64,000 bases of DNA from Pseudomonadota bacterium (GTDB lineage: Bacteria > Pseudomonadota > Gammaproteobacteria > Xanthomonadales > Ahniellaceae). Every line of letters starts with the position of its first letter. Position 1 is the first letter of the stretch. The notes beneath the pieces are model-generated. The model did not search any database and had not been told where the DNA came from. It was given only the letters and a program-made list of their open reading frames with translations. A program made the translations under genes and the position numbers. Shown here piece after piece: positions 8,306 to 17,900 of the stretch. The stretch is taken from contig JALHNO010000009.1 in assembly GCA_022843465.1 (NCBI GenBank), positions 129,637-193,636 of the forward strand, written 5' to 3'.

Positions 8306-9201
8306 CAGTCGGCGCTCCCTTCGCGCCAGCGCAGTATTGAATAGGCACGCGCCCCCGGGGACCCGCCCAGGCGTATGGTCGCGTCCACCAGGGTCCAGGT
8401 GCCGTTGGGCATTGTGGCTTTGGACCGGAGAGTATAGGTGCCCGTGCCGCCCTGGGCCAGCAAGGCGGTGCCATCGGGCAGAACCGCGGCGGCGGCGCCG
8501 GGGTCGCTGGGTCGCAGTTGACGCCGCAGGTCCATCAGCTGCTGGGCCAGCAGGGGATCAATGCCATCGATGGTCTGCAGGCCCAGAGTGGACGCGAACG
8601 CCGCATTGGGCCGGTCGATACCGCCGTAAATCGTGATGTCGTTCTGCAACTTGGCGTAGAGCTCGTAGTTCATTCCCAATACCTGCTGCAGTTCGCCGAT
8701 GGTCGTGAAGGGCGCATCGGCAGCGCCATAGGGCAGTCCAGCGGACTCATAATCGGGATCTTCGGCACCATTGAGATTGAGCAGATCGTCGACGTCGCGC
8801 CAGTCAATGACGGCCGCCGCGAGGCTTTCGGCCTGCAGCTGATCGACGCCCACCGCAACAAACATCCGGATCAGGGTCTGCAGTCCGGCCGCATTGATAT
8901 CGATCTTGCCAGACTCGTCCTGTATCTCGACGGACACCTTGGCGCCTTCAAAATCGAACTCGTACTGGCGGCCATCGGGCACCCACATTGTGAGTGGATC
9001 GAAGTTGCGAAGTTCCCAGCTGGCGCGACTTATTCCGGCCTCGGCCGCATAACGCGCCTGGGCACTGTCGAACAGGAATCGTGATTGCATCGCCTCGGTG
9101 CGCGCGACCACGACGAATCCACTGAGCAGGACGGTCAGCAGCACCATCACCCAGATCACGATGATGAACGCGACACCACGTTGCTGACGCGGCATCTTCA
9201 T
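8305..9201 (-). CDS. gspK: Type II secretion minor pseudopilin GspK
   Basis: GspK caps the tip of the pseudopilus with GspI and GspJ. The protein has 298 residues, longer than the other pseudopilins, because a large alpha domain (about 85-230) is inserted. It begins with a short leader and RG/VAFIIVIWVMVLL. Position five after the cleavage site is Ile and not Glu, which is the family hallmark of GspK. SGKIDINAAG and DWRDVDD are typical of its helix-hairpin-helix-like insert. I start it at the ATG at 9199-9201, one base after the gspJ stop; the longer frame runs back into gspJ. Confidence 0.9.
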   Translation of the reverse strand: MKMPRQQRGVAFIIVIWVMVLLTVLLSGFVVVARTEAMQSRFLFDSAQARYAAEAGISRASWELRNFDPLTMWVPDGRQYEFDFEGAKVSVEIQDESGKIDINAAGLQTLIRMFVAVGVDQLQAESLAAAVIDWRDVDDLLNLNGAEDPDYESAGLPYGAADAPFTTIGELQQVLGMNYELYAKLQNDITIYGGIDRPNAAFASTLGLQTIDGIDPLLAQQLMDLRRQLRPSDPGAAAAVLPDGTALLAQGGTGTYTLRSKATMPNGTWTLVDATIRLGGSPGARAYSILRWREGSAD

Positions 9202-9202
9202 G

Positions 9203-9865
9203 TCAGCGGCCCGGTCCGTAGAAGGCGTCATAAGCACTGGAGGTCGCGGCATTGGTCAGGATGGCCACTTCGATATCCGGCCAGACATAACGCGACTCCT
9301 CGGACATGCGCAGCTTGAGTCGCACGGCGGCGGGCAGCACCGCGGGATTGTCCCAACTCTCCTTCCAGCCCGACATCTGGCCATTCTCGTCGATGCCGCG
9401 ATACTCGAAGCCGCCGCCCTGAATACCTTCGAGCAGCACGACCGGATCGCGTTCGCTCTGGTCACCATCCTCGGCGTCATAGCCGTTGAGCATCTGGAAG
9501 GCGAACACCAGTTCGCGTCCTCCGCGTCCCGACTGCAACCACACCGTTTGTACGTAGGCGCCGCCGTGACTGAGATATCCGGGCATGGTCGAGACAAACC
9601 GCACGGTGTCGGATTCGCCTTCGAACATGCGGGTCTCGCCATCGGTCGACTGGATCGCAAAGTTCAGCGACAGCGAATTGCGCAGCTGGCGACGCAGAAA
9701 CTCCTGGGCCACGCGCACCCGATTGGTGCGGTCGATCAGCGCCTCGCCGCTGACGACAGCCTTGCTCGCGGTCGAAATGCCGGAATAGGCGCCCGCCATC
9801 AGCATGCCGAGCAGGAGCACGGCGAGCAGCAGTTCGAGCAGGGTGAAGCCGCGTGTGTTGCGCAT
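9203..9865 (-). CDS. gspJ: Type II secretion minor pseudopilin GspJ
   Basis: GspJ is a minor pseudopilin of the tip complex. The 220-residue chain opens with a six-residue leader and the prepilin motif RG/FTLLELLLAVLL, with Glu at position five of the mature protein. The C-terminal beta domain (MFEGESDTVRFVSTMPG, LEGIQGGGFEYRG) is normal for the family. Its cleavage needs a prepilin peptidase, which is not in this window and in Xanthomonas lies in a pil locus. It ends one base before gspK. Confidence 0.92.
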   Translation of the reverse strand: MRNTRGFTLLELLLAVLLLGMLMAGAYSGISTASKAVVSGEALIDRTNRVRVAQEFLRRQLRNSLSLNFAIQSTDGETRMFEGESDTVRFVSTMPGYLSHGGAYVQTVWLQSGRGGRELVFAFQMLNGYDAEDGDQSERDPVVLLEGIQGGGFEYRGIDENGQMSGWKESWDNPAVLPAAVRLKLRMSEESRYVWPDIEVAILTNAATSSAYDAFYGPGR

Positions 9866-9867
9866 GC

Positions 9868-10320
9868 TCAGCCCTGCTCCTGTCCGGGCTGCAAGGCGCG
9901 CAGGGTCACGAAGCGCGCCCGCCGCTCACGCTCGCCCTGGCCCCAGCGCACGATCAATTCGATCTTGAATATGTCCAGGGGTGCCACCCCGCCGACCGGA
10001 ATCGGCGCGGCATCAGCCGGCGGCTCCCATTCGGTGATGTTCATTTCCCAGCGATACTTGCGGTCAAACTCGCCAACCTCACTGCCCGGCGCCAACGCCT
10101 TGTCGAGCCCGGCGACATCGAGCTTGGACTGCGCCCAGAGCGCCGCTTCAGTGAGTTCAGCGCCGTTGCGGGCGTTGCGCAGGGAACTGGACGTCAGTTC
10201 CATCATGACGCCGAAGCCAATGGCGAAGACCACGAACGCGGCGAGCAACTCGATCAACGAGAACCCACGCGCACGCGACGGCGCCGTTATCGCCTGGCGA
10301 AAACTAGCGTGAGCGCTCAT
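9868..10320 (-). CDS. gspI: Type II secretion minor pseudopilin GspI
   Basis: GspI starts assembly of the pseudopilus tip. The 150-residue chain has a leader of about 19 residues ending RG/FSLIELLAAFVV, with Glu at position five. ARNGAELTEAALWAQSKLD matches the region around the A...A..K/Q found in GspI. I prefer the ATG at 10318-10320 to the GTG just before it because GAGG lies six bases upstream. The gene overlaps the end of gspH by 17 bases. Confidence 0.9.
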   Translation of the reverse strand: MSAHASFRQAITAPSRARGFSLIELLAAFVVFAIGFGVMMELTSSSLRNARNGAELTEAALWAQSKLDVAGLDKALAPGSEVGEFDRKYRWEMNITEWEPPADAAPIPVGGVAPLDIFKIELIVRWGQGERERRARFVTLRALQPGQEQG

Positions 10321-10765
10321 CACGGTCCTCCTCCATGCGTACTTCGCCAGTCAACCACGCAATTTCGATGCGCCATTCATAACGATTGCGCAACAAAGTG
10401 ATGCGGCCACCACTGGAGCTTCCATCTGGGAAAAAGCGGATCAGCCCTTTGCCGTCGCCCGTCAATTCGCTCGACGCCGTTAGCAGCTTCATATCCAGAC
10501 CCTCCGGCAATGCAACCACAGGCCTGCCGGGCGCCTGGTAAGTCCGTGCTTCTACGTCTATCTCAAGCGCGCGCTGCTCATGCTTTACGATTGCCTGCCC
10601 GCGGGTGTAACGCAGCGCCGCTGTGAGGTCACGCGTGGCCGCCCGGATCTTGGCGCCATCAAGATTCTTGCCCAACGAAAACGCAGCCGCACCAGCCACC
10701 ACCGCAATCAGGATGAGCACGGCAACGACTTCGATCAATGTGAATCCGCGGGAAGGGCGTCTCAT
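10304..10765 (-). CDS. gspH: Type II secretion minor pseudopilin GspH
   Basis: GspH links the tip complex to the GspG shaft of the pseudopilus. The protein has 153 residues, with a very short leader and RG/FTLIEVVAVLILIAV, Glu at position five. The globular part contains AATRDLTAALRYTRGQAI, the usual GspH signature after the helix. The start is the ATG at 10763-10765 (TAGG upstream); a TTG two codons earlier is less likely. It lies 47 bases downstream of gspG, the largest gap inside the gsp run. Confidence 0.9.
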   Translation of the reverse strand: MRRPSRGFTLIEVVAVLILIAVVAGAAAFSLGKNLDGAKIRAATRDLTAALRYTRGQAIVKHEQRALEIDVEARTYQAPGRPVVALPEGLDMKLLTASSELTGDGKGLIRFFPDGSSSGGRITLLRNRYEWRIEIAWLTGEVRMEEDRDERSR

Positions 10766-10812
10766 TGCCAATGCCTAGGTCGATGATGAGCTCACCGGCA
10801 ACGAGCCCGGCA

Positions 10813-11244
10813 TCACTCCCAGCTGCCTATGTCCTTCGCCCATTTCTCTCCGCCTGGCTGACCATCCTTGCCAAGTGAGATCAGGTCGAAGTCACCGCCA
10901 TGCGTTCCGGGCACCGTGTACTCAAACGGCCGTCCCCAGCCGTCCTTGAGATCGGCTTCGCGCGCGTAGGGGCCAGACCAATTGTCGGCATTGCCCGGAG
11001 CCCGGAGAAGGTCTTCGAGGCGATCCGGCACGGTACCCATATCGAGCGCGTAGGCTTCGATCTTCGCACCAACAGACGACACCTTGGTCTTGGTCGCATT
11101 CCAGCGACCCTTGTCAGCTTGACCGAGTACGCGCGGCGCCACGATGCCGGCGATGATTCCCAGCAACAGAATCACCGCAATCAATTCAACAAGACTGAAT
11201 CCGCGTGACGCCTGCGCGCCAACTCGAGCACCAATAGTTTTCAT
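10813..11244 (-). CDS. gspG: Type II secretion major pseudopilin GspG
   Basis: GspG is the main subunit of the pseudopilus. The 143-residue protein has a leader ending RG/FSLVELIAVILLLG, with Glu at position five. The conserved PDRLEDLL...NWSGPYA and DGWGRPFEY segments follow, then the C-terminal FDLISLGKDGQPGGE loop that binds calcium in this family. GGAG eight bases before the ATG at 11242-11244 fixes the start; it also serves as the last codons of gspF. The length is the family norm. Confidence 0.95.
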   Translation of the reverse strand: MKTIGARVGAQASRGFSLVELIAVILLLGIIAGIVAPRVLGQADKGRWNATKTKVSSVGAKIEAYALDMGTVPDRLEDLLRAPGNADNWSGPYAREADLKDGWGRPFEYTVPGTHGGDFDLISLGKDGQPGGEKWAKDIGSWE

Positions 11245-11248
11245 GTCA

Positions 11249-12463
11249 CTACTCCACAAGATTGCTCATATCAAGAATGGGCAGCACGATCGCGAGCATG
11301 ATCGAACCCACCATCATGGCCATGACCGCGGTCAATGCCGGGACCATGGCCGCCAAAAGCCTTTCCACGGTGTGTTTGACGTCACTGTCAAAGGTGTCCG
11401 CCACCTTCATCAGCATTCCGTCGAGCTCACCGGATTCCTCACCTACTGAAATCATCTGTAGCGCCAGCTTCGGAAAGCGCTTGCTGACTCCCAGCGCAAA
11501 CGCCAGGCCTGAGCCAGTCTTCACTTCGGAACTTGCCTTCTCGACGGCATCCGCCAGCACAGTGTTCCCAAGTACATTTCTCGAGATAGTAAGGGAGGTG
11601 AGCAGCGGGACGCCGTTATGCACCAGAGTGCCCAATGTACGAGTGAGGCGTGCCGTCTCAAGCTTGGTCAGGAGCGGTCCGATCCAGCGCGCCGACAATA
11701 GCCATTCTTCCATGCGCCGCCGCGGATCCGGCTTGCTCCAGCGATCACGCACGTACCATATCAATGCTACGCCGGACAGCAGCATCAGCCACCAGAAAGA
11801 CTGCAAAAACCCGGCGATAAACAGCACCACCGATGTGATCAAGGGCAGGTTGTCCCCAAGCTCATCGAAGATCGGCTGAAAATTTGGCACCACATAGATC
11901 ATCAGGGTAAACAGGGCGATAATGACCATCCCGATCAGAATGACCGGGTAGATCAACGCGTTGACGACCGTCGCGCGCAACTCGCGTGAACGCTCCAGAT
12001 AGTCGGCCAGCCGCTTCAGCGTGTCGGTCAGCGAACCCGATACCTCACCGGCACGCACCATATTGACGTAGAGGCGCGAGAACACGCCGTGCTGCTGCTC
12101 CAGTGTGGTCGACAGCGGGGTACCGCTGCGTACACCGTCCTTTATGCGGTCGATCATTGCGCGAGCTTCTTCGCTCTCGACATTTTCGCTCAACGTGTGC
12201 AAGGCGCGGTCCAACGGCTGACCGGCTCCAAGCAAGGTACCCAACTGGCTCGTAAACAAGGCCAGTTGCGTGCCACCCATCGCCGAACGTTTGAACAATG
12301 CACCGAGCGCCAACCCGCCACCACTCCCCGCCTCCGCCGCCTCGATCGGAATATTGCCGGCGTCCTGCAGGCGCACGACGACTTCATCGCGGGATCCGGC
12401 TTCCATTTCGCCGACCAGGGTTTCACCTGTGGGCGCAACTGCCTTGTAGCGGAAGAGTGCCAT
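11249..12463 (-). CDS. gspF: Type II secretion inner-membrane platform protein GspF
   Basis: GspF is the polytopic core of the inner-membrane platform. The 404-residue chain holds the two T2SSF domains of the family. Each is a cytoplasmic helical bundle (FTSQLGTLLGAGQPLDRAL; LTRTLGTLVHNGVPLLTSL) followed by membrane spans near 170-195, 210-245 and 375-400. The paired QL..LL.AG.PL and TL..L...GVPLL motifs show the internal duplication. It sits seven bases after gspE and four before gspG. Confidence 0.95.
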   Translation of the reverse strand: MALFRYKAVAPTGETLVGEMEAGSRDEVVVRLQDAGNIPIEAAEAGSGGGLALGALFKRSAMGGTQLALFTSQLGTLLGAGQPLDRALHTLSENVESEEARAMIDRIKDGVRSGTPLSTTLEQQHGVFSRLYVNMVRAGEVSGSLTDTLKRLADYLERSRELRATVVNALIYPVILIGMVIIALFTLMIYVVPNFQPIFDELGDNLPLITSVVLFIAGFLQSFWWLMLLSGVALIWYVRDRWSKPDPRRRMEEWLLSARWIGPLLTKLETARLTRTLGTLVHNGVPLLTSLTISRNVLGNTVLADAVEKASSEVKTGSGLAFALGVSKRFPKLALQMISVGEESGELDGMLMKVADTFDSDVKHTVERLLAAMVPALTAVMAMMVGSIMLAIVLPILDMSNLVE

Positions 12464-12470
12464 GGGCGCC

Positions 12471-14216
12471 TCAGCTGTCCTGCTGGGTGACGCGCAGGAC
12501 TTCCTCGATGGTGGTGACGCCGGCCAGCGACTTCACCAGTCCATCCTCGTACATCGTGCGCATGCCCTCGTCGCGCGCGGCCTGCTCGATCACGCCCATA
12601 TCGGCGTGCTTCATCACCAGACGGCGCAATGGATCGGTCATCCGCAGGAATTCCATGATCGTGGTTCGGCCGAGATAACCGGTCGGCGTCAGGTTCGATG
12701 GCGTCGGCTTGAACAGCCGGATCGGGCGGTCGGCGGTCAGCCGTTCAAGGCCAAACTCCTGCACGACCTCGGGCATGGCGACATAGGGCTGGGCACCACC
12801 GGCTTCGATCTTGCGGACCAGACGCTGACCGAGAATGCCATTGACCGTCGAGCTGAGCAGGTAATCCTCAACCCCCATGTCGAGCAGACGGGTGATGCCG
12901 CCCGCGGCGTTGTTGGTATGCAGGGTCGACAGCACCAGATGTCCGGTGAGCGCGGACTGGATCGCGATCTTGGCGGTCTCCAGATCGCGCATTTCGCCGA
13001 TCATGATGATGTCCGGATCCTGGCGCACGATCGAGCGCAGAGCGTGCGAGAAATCCAGACCGATCTGCGGCTTCACCTGGATCTGGTTGACGCCCTCGAT
13101 CTGGTATTCGACCGGGTCTTCGACGGTGATGATCTTGACGTCCGGCGTATTGATCTTGCTGAGTGCGGTATACAGCGTCGTGGTCTTGCCGGAACCGGTC
13201 GGGCCGGTGACCAGCATGATGCCGTGCGGCATGCCGAGCACTTCGAGGAACTTGGGCAGGAACTCGTCGGTGAAGCCAAGCGTGTGGAAGTCGAGCACGA
13301 CACTTTCGCGATCGAGAATACGCATCACCACCGATTCGCCGAACGAGGTCGGCACGGTGCTGACGCGCAGATCCAGTTCCTTGCCCTGGACGCGCAGCAT
13401 GATGCGACCGTCCTGCGGCAGGCGGCGCTCGGCGATATTGAGCTTGGCCATGATCTTGACGCGCGAGATCACCGCGGCGGTGGAATTGGCCGGTGGCGAT
13501 TCGACCTCTTCGAGCACGCCATCGATGCGATAGCGCACCTTGAGGCGGGTCTCGAACGGTTCGATATGAATATCCGATGCACGCGCCTCGACGGCGCGCT
13601 GGATGACCAGGTTGACCAGGCGGATCACCGGCGCCTCGGAGGCGAGGTCGCGCAGATGCTCGACATCGTCCTCGCTGCGGGTTGCGTCCTCGGAGAGATT
13701 CTCGACGATGGTGCCCATCGCCGAACGACCACTGCCGTAGTAGCGCTCGATCAGATCGTCGATCTCGGAGCGCAGGCCGACGCGCACCGCGACCGCCTTG
13801 CCGGTCGCCAGCGCGACGGCCTCGATCGGGTACGGGTCCTGCGGCTCGGCCACCAGGACACTGACACTGTCATCGGATTCGCCAATCGGAACCAGGTGGT
13901 ACTGCTTCAGGAACCGGGTCGACAATTGCACGTTGGCGGGCGGCGCGTCCGGGCAGTCCTTCGCCGACAGGAACGGGAAGTGCATCACCTCGCTCAAGGC
14001 CTCGGCGGCATCGCGCTCGGAAACCAGGCCCAGGCGGGTCATCAGCGAAATGAAATCGCCGCCCGGTGATTCCTCGTGCAGGCGGCGCGCGCGCAGCAGA
14101 TCGGCCTCCTTCAGGCGACCGCGGCTGATCAGAAACCCTGATATCCGGTCTTCCAGACTCGGCTCGACGGCAACCGCTGGGGCAAGCTCAATGGCGGCGC
14201 TGGCGCTTTCGGACAT
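12471..14216 (-). CDS. gspE: Type II secretion ATPase GspE
   Basis: GspE is the cytoplasmic ATPase that drives pseudopilus growth. The 581-residue protein has an N-terminal GspE/XpsE domain (RISGFLISRGRLKEADLLRA), an N2 domain, and the RecA-like core with Walker A (GPTGSGKTTTLY), Asp box, Walker B (IIMIGEMRDLETA) and His box (TGHLVLSTLHTNN). The C-terminal part between QRLVRK and GYLGRT lacks the four-cysteine zinc motif seen in many GspE proteins such as EpsE. Start: ATG at 14214-14216, three bases after the upstream stop, with no strong ribosome site, which suggests coupling to the gene before it. Confidence 0.95.
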   Translation of the reverse strand: MSESASAAIELAPAVAVEPSLEDRISGFLISRGRLKEADLLRARRLHEESPGGDFISLMTRLGLVSERDAAEALSEVMHFPFLSAKDCPDAPPANVQLSTRFLKQYHLVPIGESDDSVSVLVAEPQDPYPIEAVALATGKAVAVRVGLRSEIDDLIERYYGSGRSAMGTIVENLSEDATRSEDDVEHLRDLASEAPVIRLVNLVIQRAVEARASDIHIEPFETRLKVRYRIDGVLEEVESPPANSTAAVISRVKIMAKLNIAERRLPQDGRIMLRVQGKELDLRVSTVPTSFGESVVMRILDRESVVLDFHTLGFTDEFLPKFLEVLGMPHGIMLVTGPTGSGKTTTLYTALSKINTPDVKIITVEDPVEYQIEGVNQIQVKPQIGLDFSHALRSIVRQDPDIIMIGEMRDLETAKIAIQSALTGHLVLSTLHTNNAAGGITRLLDMGVEDYLLSSTVNGILGQRLVRKIEAGGAQPYVAMPEVVQEFGLERLTADRPIRLFKPTPSNLTPTGYLGRTTIMEFLRMTDPLRRLVMKHADMGVIEQAARDEGMRTMYEDGLVKSLAGVTTIEEVLRVTQQDS

Positions 14217-14219
14217 GGA

Positions 14220-14960
14220 TCAGGACTCTTGTTCAGTGCGACTGGGACCCGGCGGGACGGCAGATGGTTCCCCGTCCAGGGGCGTATCAAAGCGGACGTG
14301 CTCGATAAAACCACGATGGAAGATCGCCCAGATGATCAGGGCAGACAGTGTAGGCACTACCAGGCGGGTAAGTTGCGAGAAATAGGCAATGACTTCGAGG
14401 TTGACGTTGTGCTGCGCCGCCATCTGCAATCCCGCCTGACCCAGGTCGATGAACAGGATCTTGCCGACATCGATCACCACGCTGAATGCCTGCACAGGTA
14501 TCAGGATCAGCCAGCCATAGAGGCAGATTCGCAGGCGCCGCGCCAGCGAGAATTCCCTGTTGTCCGGTGTCGCCATGGCCAGACCCCAGAACACCGCCAG
14601 GCCATAGGTGAACAGCAGCACATTCGAGCTGCCATCCACTGCCGGAATCTGCCCGGCCTCGGCGACCATCCCGGGCGGCAGCGGAACCACGGCGGTGAAC
14701 TCAAAATAGTGGAACTTCTGCCGCGTCGATTCGATGACGCCCGGCAACCACCAGTCCAGGCCCCAATGGGCCAGCCGGGTCAGTGGGTAGGCAATCACGG
14801 ATCGCAAGGCAAACCAGATGAAGATCGCCAACGGCAACCACAGCACGCACAGCAGTAGAAAGGTCTTGAGCGATACCTGCTCCCGCGTTTCCACCTCGGG
14901 AGCCGCGACGGCTTGCTGTGCGGCTTCGGTCTGCTCGATGGGCGGTTGATTCTCGTTCAT
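14220..14960 (-). CDS. Membrane protein resembling exosortase-H-associated proteins
   Basis: The protein has 246 residues. An acidic N-terminus is followed by about five membrane spans (near 32-55, 112-130, 147-172 and 200-222, plus a weaker one). The pattern NVLLFTYGLAVFWGLAMAT, then LILIPVQAFSVVIDVGK, then VVPTLSALIIWAIFHRGFIE resembles, from memory, the membrane protein encoded beside exosortase H (XrtH), which sorts IPTL-CTERM proteins. No exosortase or IPTL-CTERM protein is visible in this window, so the link is tentative. It sits three bases after purL and three bases before gspE, and so lies in the same transcription unit as the secretion operon. It may instead be an uncharacterised helper of type II secretion. 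Confidence 0.5.
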   Translation of the reverse strand: MNENQPPIEQTEAAQQAVAAPEVETREQVSLKTFLLLCVLWLPLAIFIWFALRSVIAYPLTRLAHWGLDWWLPGVIESTRQKFHYFEFTAVVPLPPGMVAEAGQIPAVDGSSNVLLFTYGLAVFWGLAMATPDNREFSLARRLRICLYGWLILIPVQAFSVVIDVGKILFIDLGQAGLQMAAQHNVNLEVIAYFSQLTRLVVPTLSALIIWAIFHRGFIEHVRFDTPLDGEPSAVPPGPSRTEQES

Positions 14961-14963
14961 GGT

Positions 14964-17900
14964 TCAGGCCAACCAGGCACGGGCGTTGCGGAACATGCGC
15001 ATCCACGGCGAGGATTCACCCCATTCGCGCGGACGCCAGCTCATCTGGACGCTGCGATGGACGCGCTCCGGATGCGGCATCAGGATAGTGGCTCGGCCGT
15101 CCTCGGTGGTAAATCCGGTCAGCCCGCCGGGCGAACCATTGGGATTGCCCGGATAGCGCGCAGCCGGCTTGCCATCGGCATCCACAAAACGCAGGGCGGC
15201 GTGCACCATCGCCGCATCCGAACTGGCGGAGAACTCGACCCGACCCTCGCCATGGGACACCACGACCGGGATGCGTGACCCCGCCATTCCGTTGAACAGG
15301 ATGGAGGGCGAAGGCAGGATCTCGACCAGGCTCAGGCGCGCCTCGAACTGCTCGGACTGATTGCGCCGGAACTGCGGCCAATGGGCCGCGCCGGGGATCA
15401 TGTCCCGCAACTGCGAGATCATCTGGCAGCCATTGCAGACACCAAGCACGAACTTCCTGCGGTCGCTGAAAAACGCGCCGAATTGCGCGGCCAGATCGCC
15501 ATGGTGGCGGATCGACGCTGCCCAGCCGCGACCGGCGCCCAGAACATCACCGTAGGAAAACCCGCCACAGGCGACCAGGCCATCAAACCGCTTCAGGCGT
15601 TCGTCGCCTGCGATCAGGTCGCTCATATGGACATCAAAGGCATCGAAGCCGGCGCGATCAAAAGCGGCGGCCATTTCAACCTGACCATTGACGCCCTGCT
15701 CGCGCAGGATCGCGATCTTCGGCCGCACGCCGCTCAGAATGAAGGGCGCGGCGATATCGATCCCTGCGTCAAAGCCGATCAGTGGGCGCAGCGCATGTTC
15801 GAGCGACGTGGTCACTGCCACCTGCTCCTGATCGGCACAGGCGGGATTGTCGCGCAGGCGCTGCATGGCATGCGAGGTCTCGTGCCAGGCGGCGCGCAGT
15901 TCGGACAACGACCAACTGAAGACGTTGTCGTCACGCCAGCGCAGCCGCACCTGTGCCTCGTCGGCCAGCGGCACTGCGATCGCATGCACACAATCTGCCA
16001 GACCAGCATCAGCCAAGACCGCGTGCACGCGCTTCAGATCGTCAGCGCGCACCTGGACGACGACACCGATTTCCTCGTTGAACAAGGCGGCCAACCGATC
16101 TTCAGCCCAGCCATCCAGAGTGATCTGCAGGCCACAGTTTCCGGCAAAGGCCATCTCCAGCAGACTGACCAGCGCGCCACCATCGGAACGATCATGGTAG
16201 GCCAGCAGCTTGTCCTCGGCGGCGAGCAACTGGATCGCATCGAACAATGCGGCGAGGTCGGTCGCGCTGTCGACGTCGGGCGCGGCATCGGCGATCTGAC
16301 CAAAGCATTGCGCCAGTGTCGAGCCGCCGAGGCGATGGCGACCGCGGGGCAGATCGATCAACAACAGGGTGCTTGGTCCGGCGTCGAGTCGCAGTTCCGG
16401 GGTCAGCGCACGCCGGGCATCGGTCACCCGCGCGAACGCGGTGACGATCAGCGACACCGGTGAACTGACCCGGTGATCGCCCGCGCCGTCGCGCCAGGTG
16501 GCCTGCATCGAAAGCGAATCCTTGCCGACCGGAATACCGAGACCGAGCGCCGGGCAGAATTCCATGCCGACCGCATGCACCGCATCAAACAGCGCGGCAT
16601 CCTCGCCGGCCTGATTGACGGCGGCCATCCAGTTGGCCGAGAGCTTGATGTCCGATCGACTGGCGATCGGGGCCGCCGCAATATTGGTCAGCGCCTCGGC
16701 CACCGCCATGCGTGCCGAAGCCGCCGGGTCAAGCAGGGCCAGCGGCGTGCGTTCACCCAGCGCCATGGCCTCGCCTGTGTAGCCGGAAAAATCGCACAGG
16801 GTGACCGCGCAATCGGCCACCGGCACCTGCAGCGGACCGACAAACTGGTCGCGTGCGCAGAGGCCACCGACACTGCGGTCGCCGATGGTGATCAGAAAAC
16901 TCTTCGAGCCCACCGTGGGGTGACGCAGAACGCGCTGCAATGCCTGGTCAACATCGGCGTCGACATTCAGGGCCACGGCACTGCGCGCGACACGGCGGGC
17001 ATCGCGATGCATCTTCGGTGCCTTGCCGAACAAGACACTCATCGGCAGATCGATCGGATGATTGCGGAGCAGGCGATCGCTCAGCAGCAGGCGCTGCTCG
17101 CTGCGCGCGGTACCGACGACGGCATACGGGCAACGCTCGCGCTCACAGATGGCCGCGAATTCGGCCAGCCGATCGGGCCGCACGCCCATCACATAGCGTT
17201 CCTGCGACTCGTTGCACCAGATCTGCATCGGGCTCATGCCGGGCTCGTCGCAGGGAATCTCGCGCAATTCGATGCTGCCACCGACCTCGGAATCGTGCAG
17301 CAATTCCGGTATGGCATTGGACAGACCGCCGGCACCGACATCATGCAGGCTCACCAGCGGATTGCGCGCGCCCAGCGACCAGCAGCGGTCGAGGACTTCC
17401 TGACAGCGACGCTCCATCTCCGGGTTGTCGCGCTGCACCGAGGCGAAATCGAGCTCCTCGCTCGACTGGCCGGAGGCCAGCGAAGACGCGGCACCACCGC
17501 CGAGACCGATCAGCATCGCCGGTCCGCCCAGCACGATGATCGCATCGCCCTCGCTCAGTCGCTGCTTCTCGACATGATCGGGATGCAGATTGCCGAGTCC
17601 ACCGGCGAGCATGATCGGTTTGTCATAGCCGCGGATGGCGTCGGCCTCGGCGTATTCGAAGCTGCGGAAGTATCCGCACAGCGCAGGACGACCGAATTCG
17701 TTATTGAAGGCGGCAGCGCCGAGCGGCCCATCACGCATGATCTCGAACGCGCTCGCCATGCGCGGCGGCAGCGGGCGTTCGGTTTCCCAGGGCCTGGGCA
17801 GGCCGGGAATACGCAGGGCACTGACGGTGAATCCGCTCAGGCCGGCCTTGGGCTTGGCGCCGCGGCCGGTCGCGCCCTCGTCGCGGATCTCGCCACCGGA

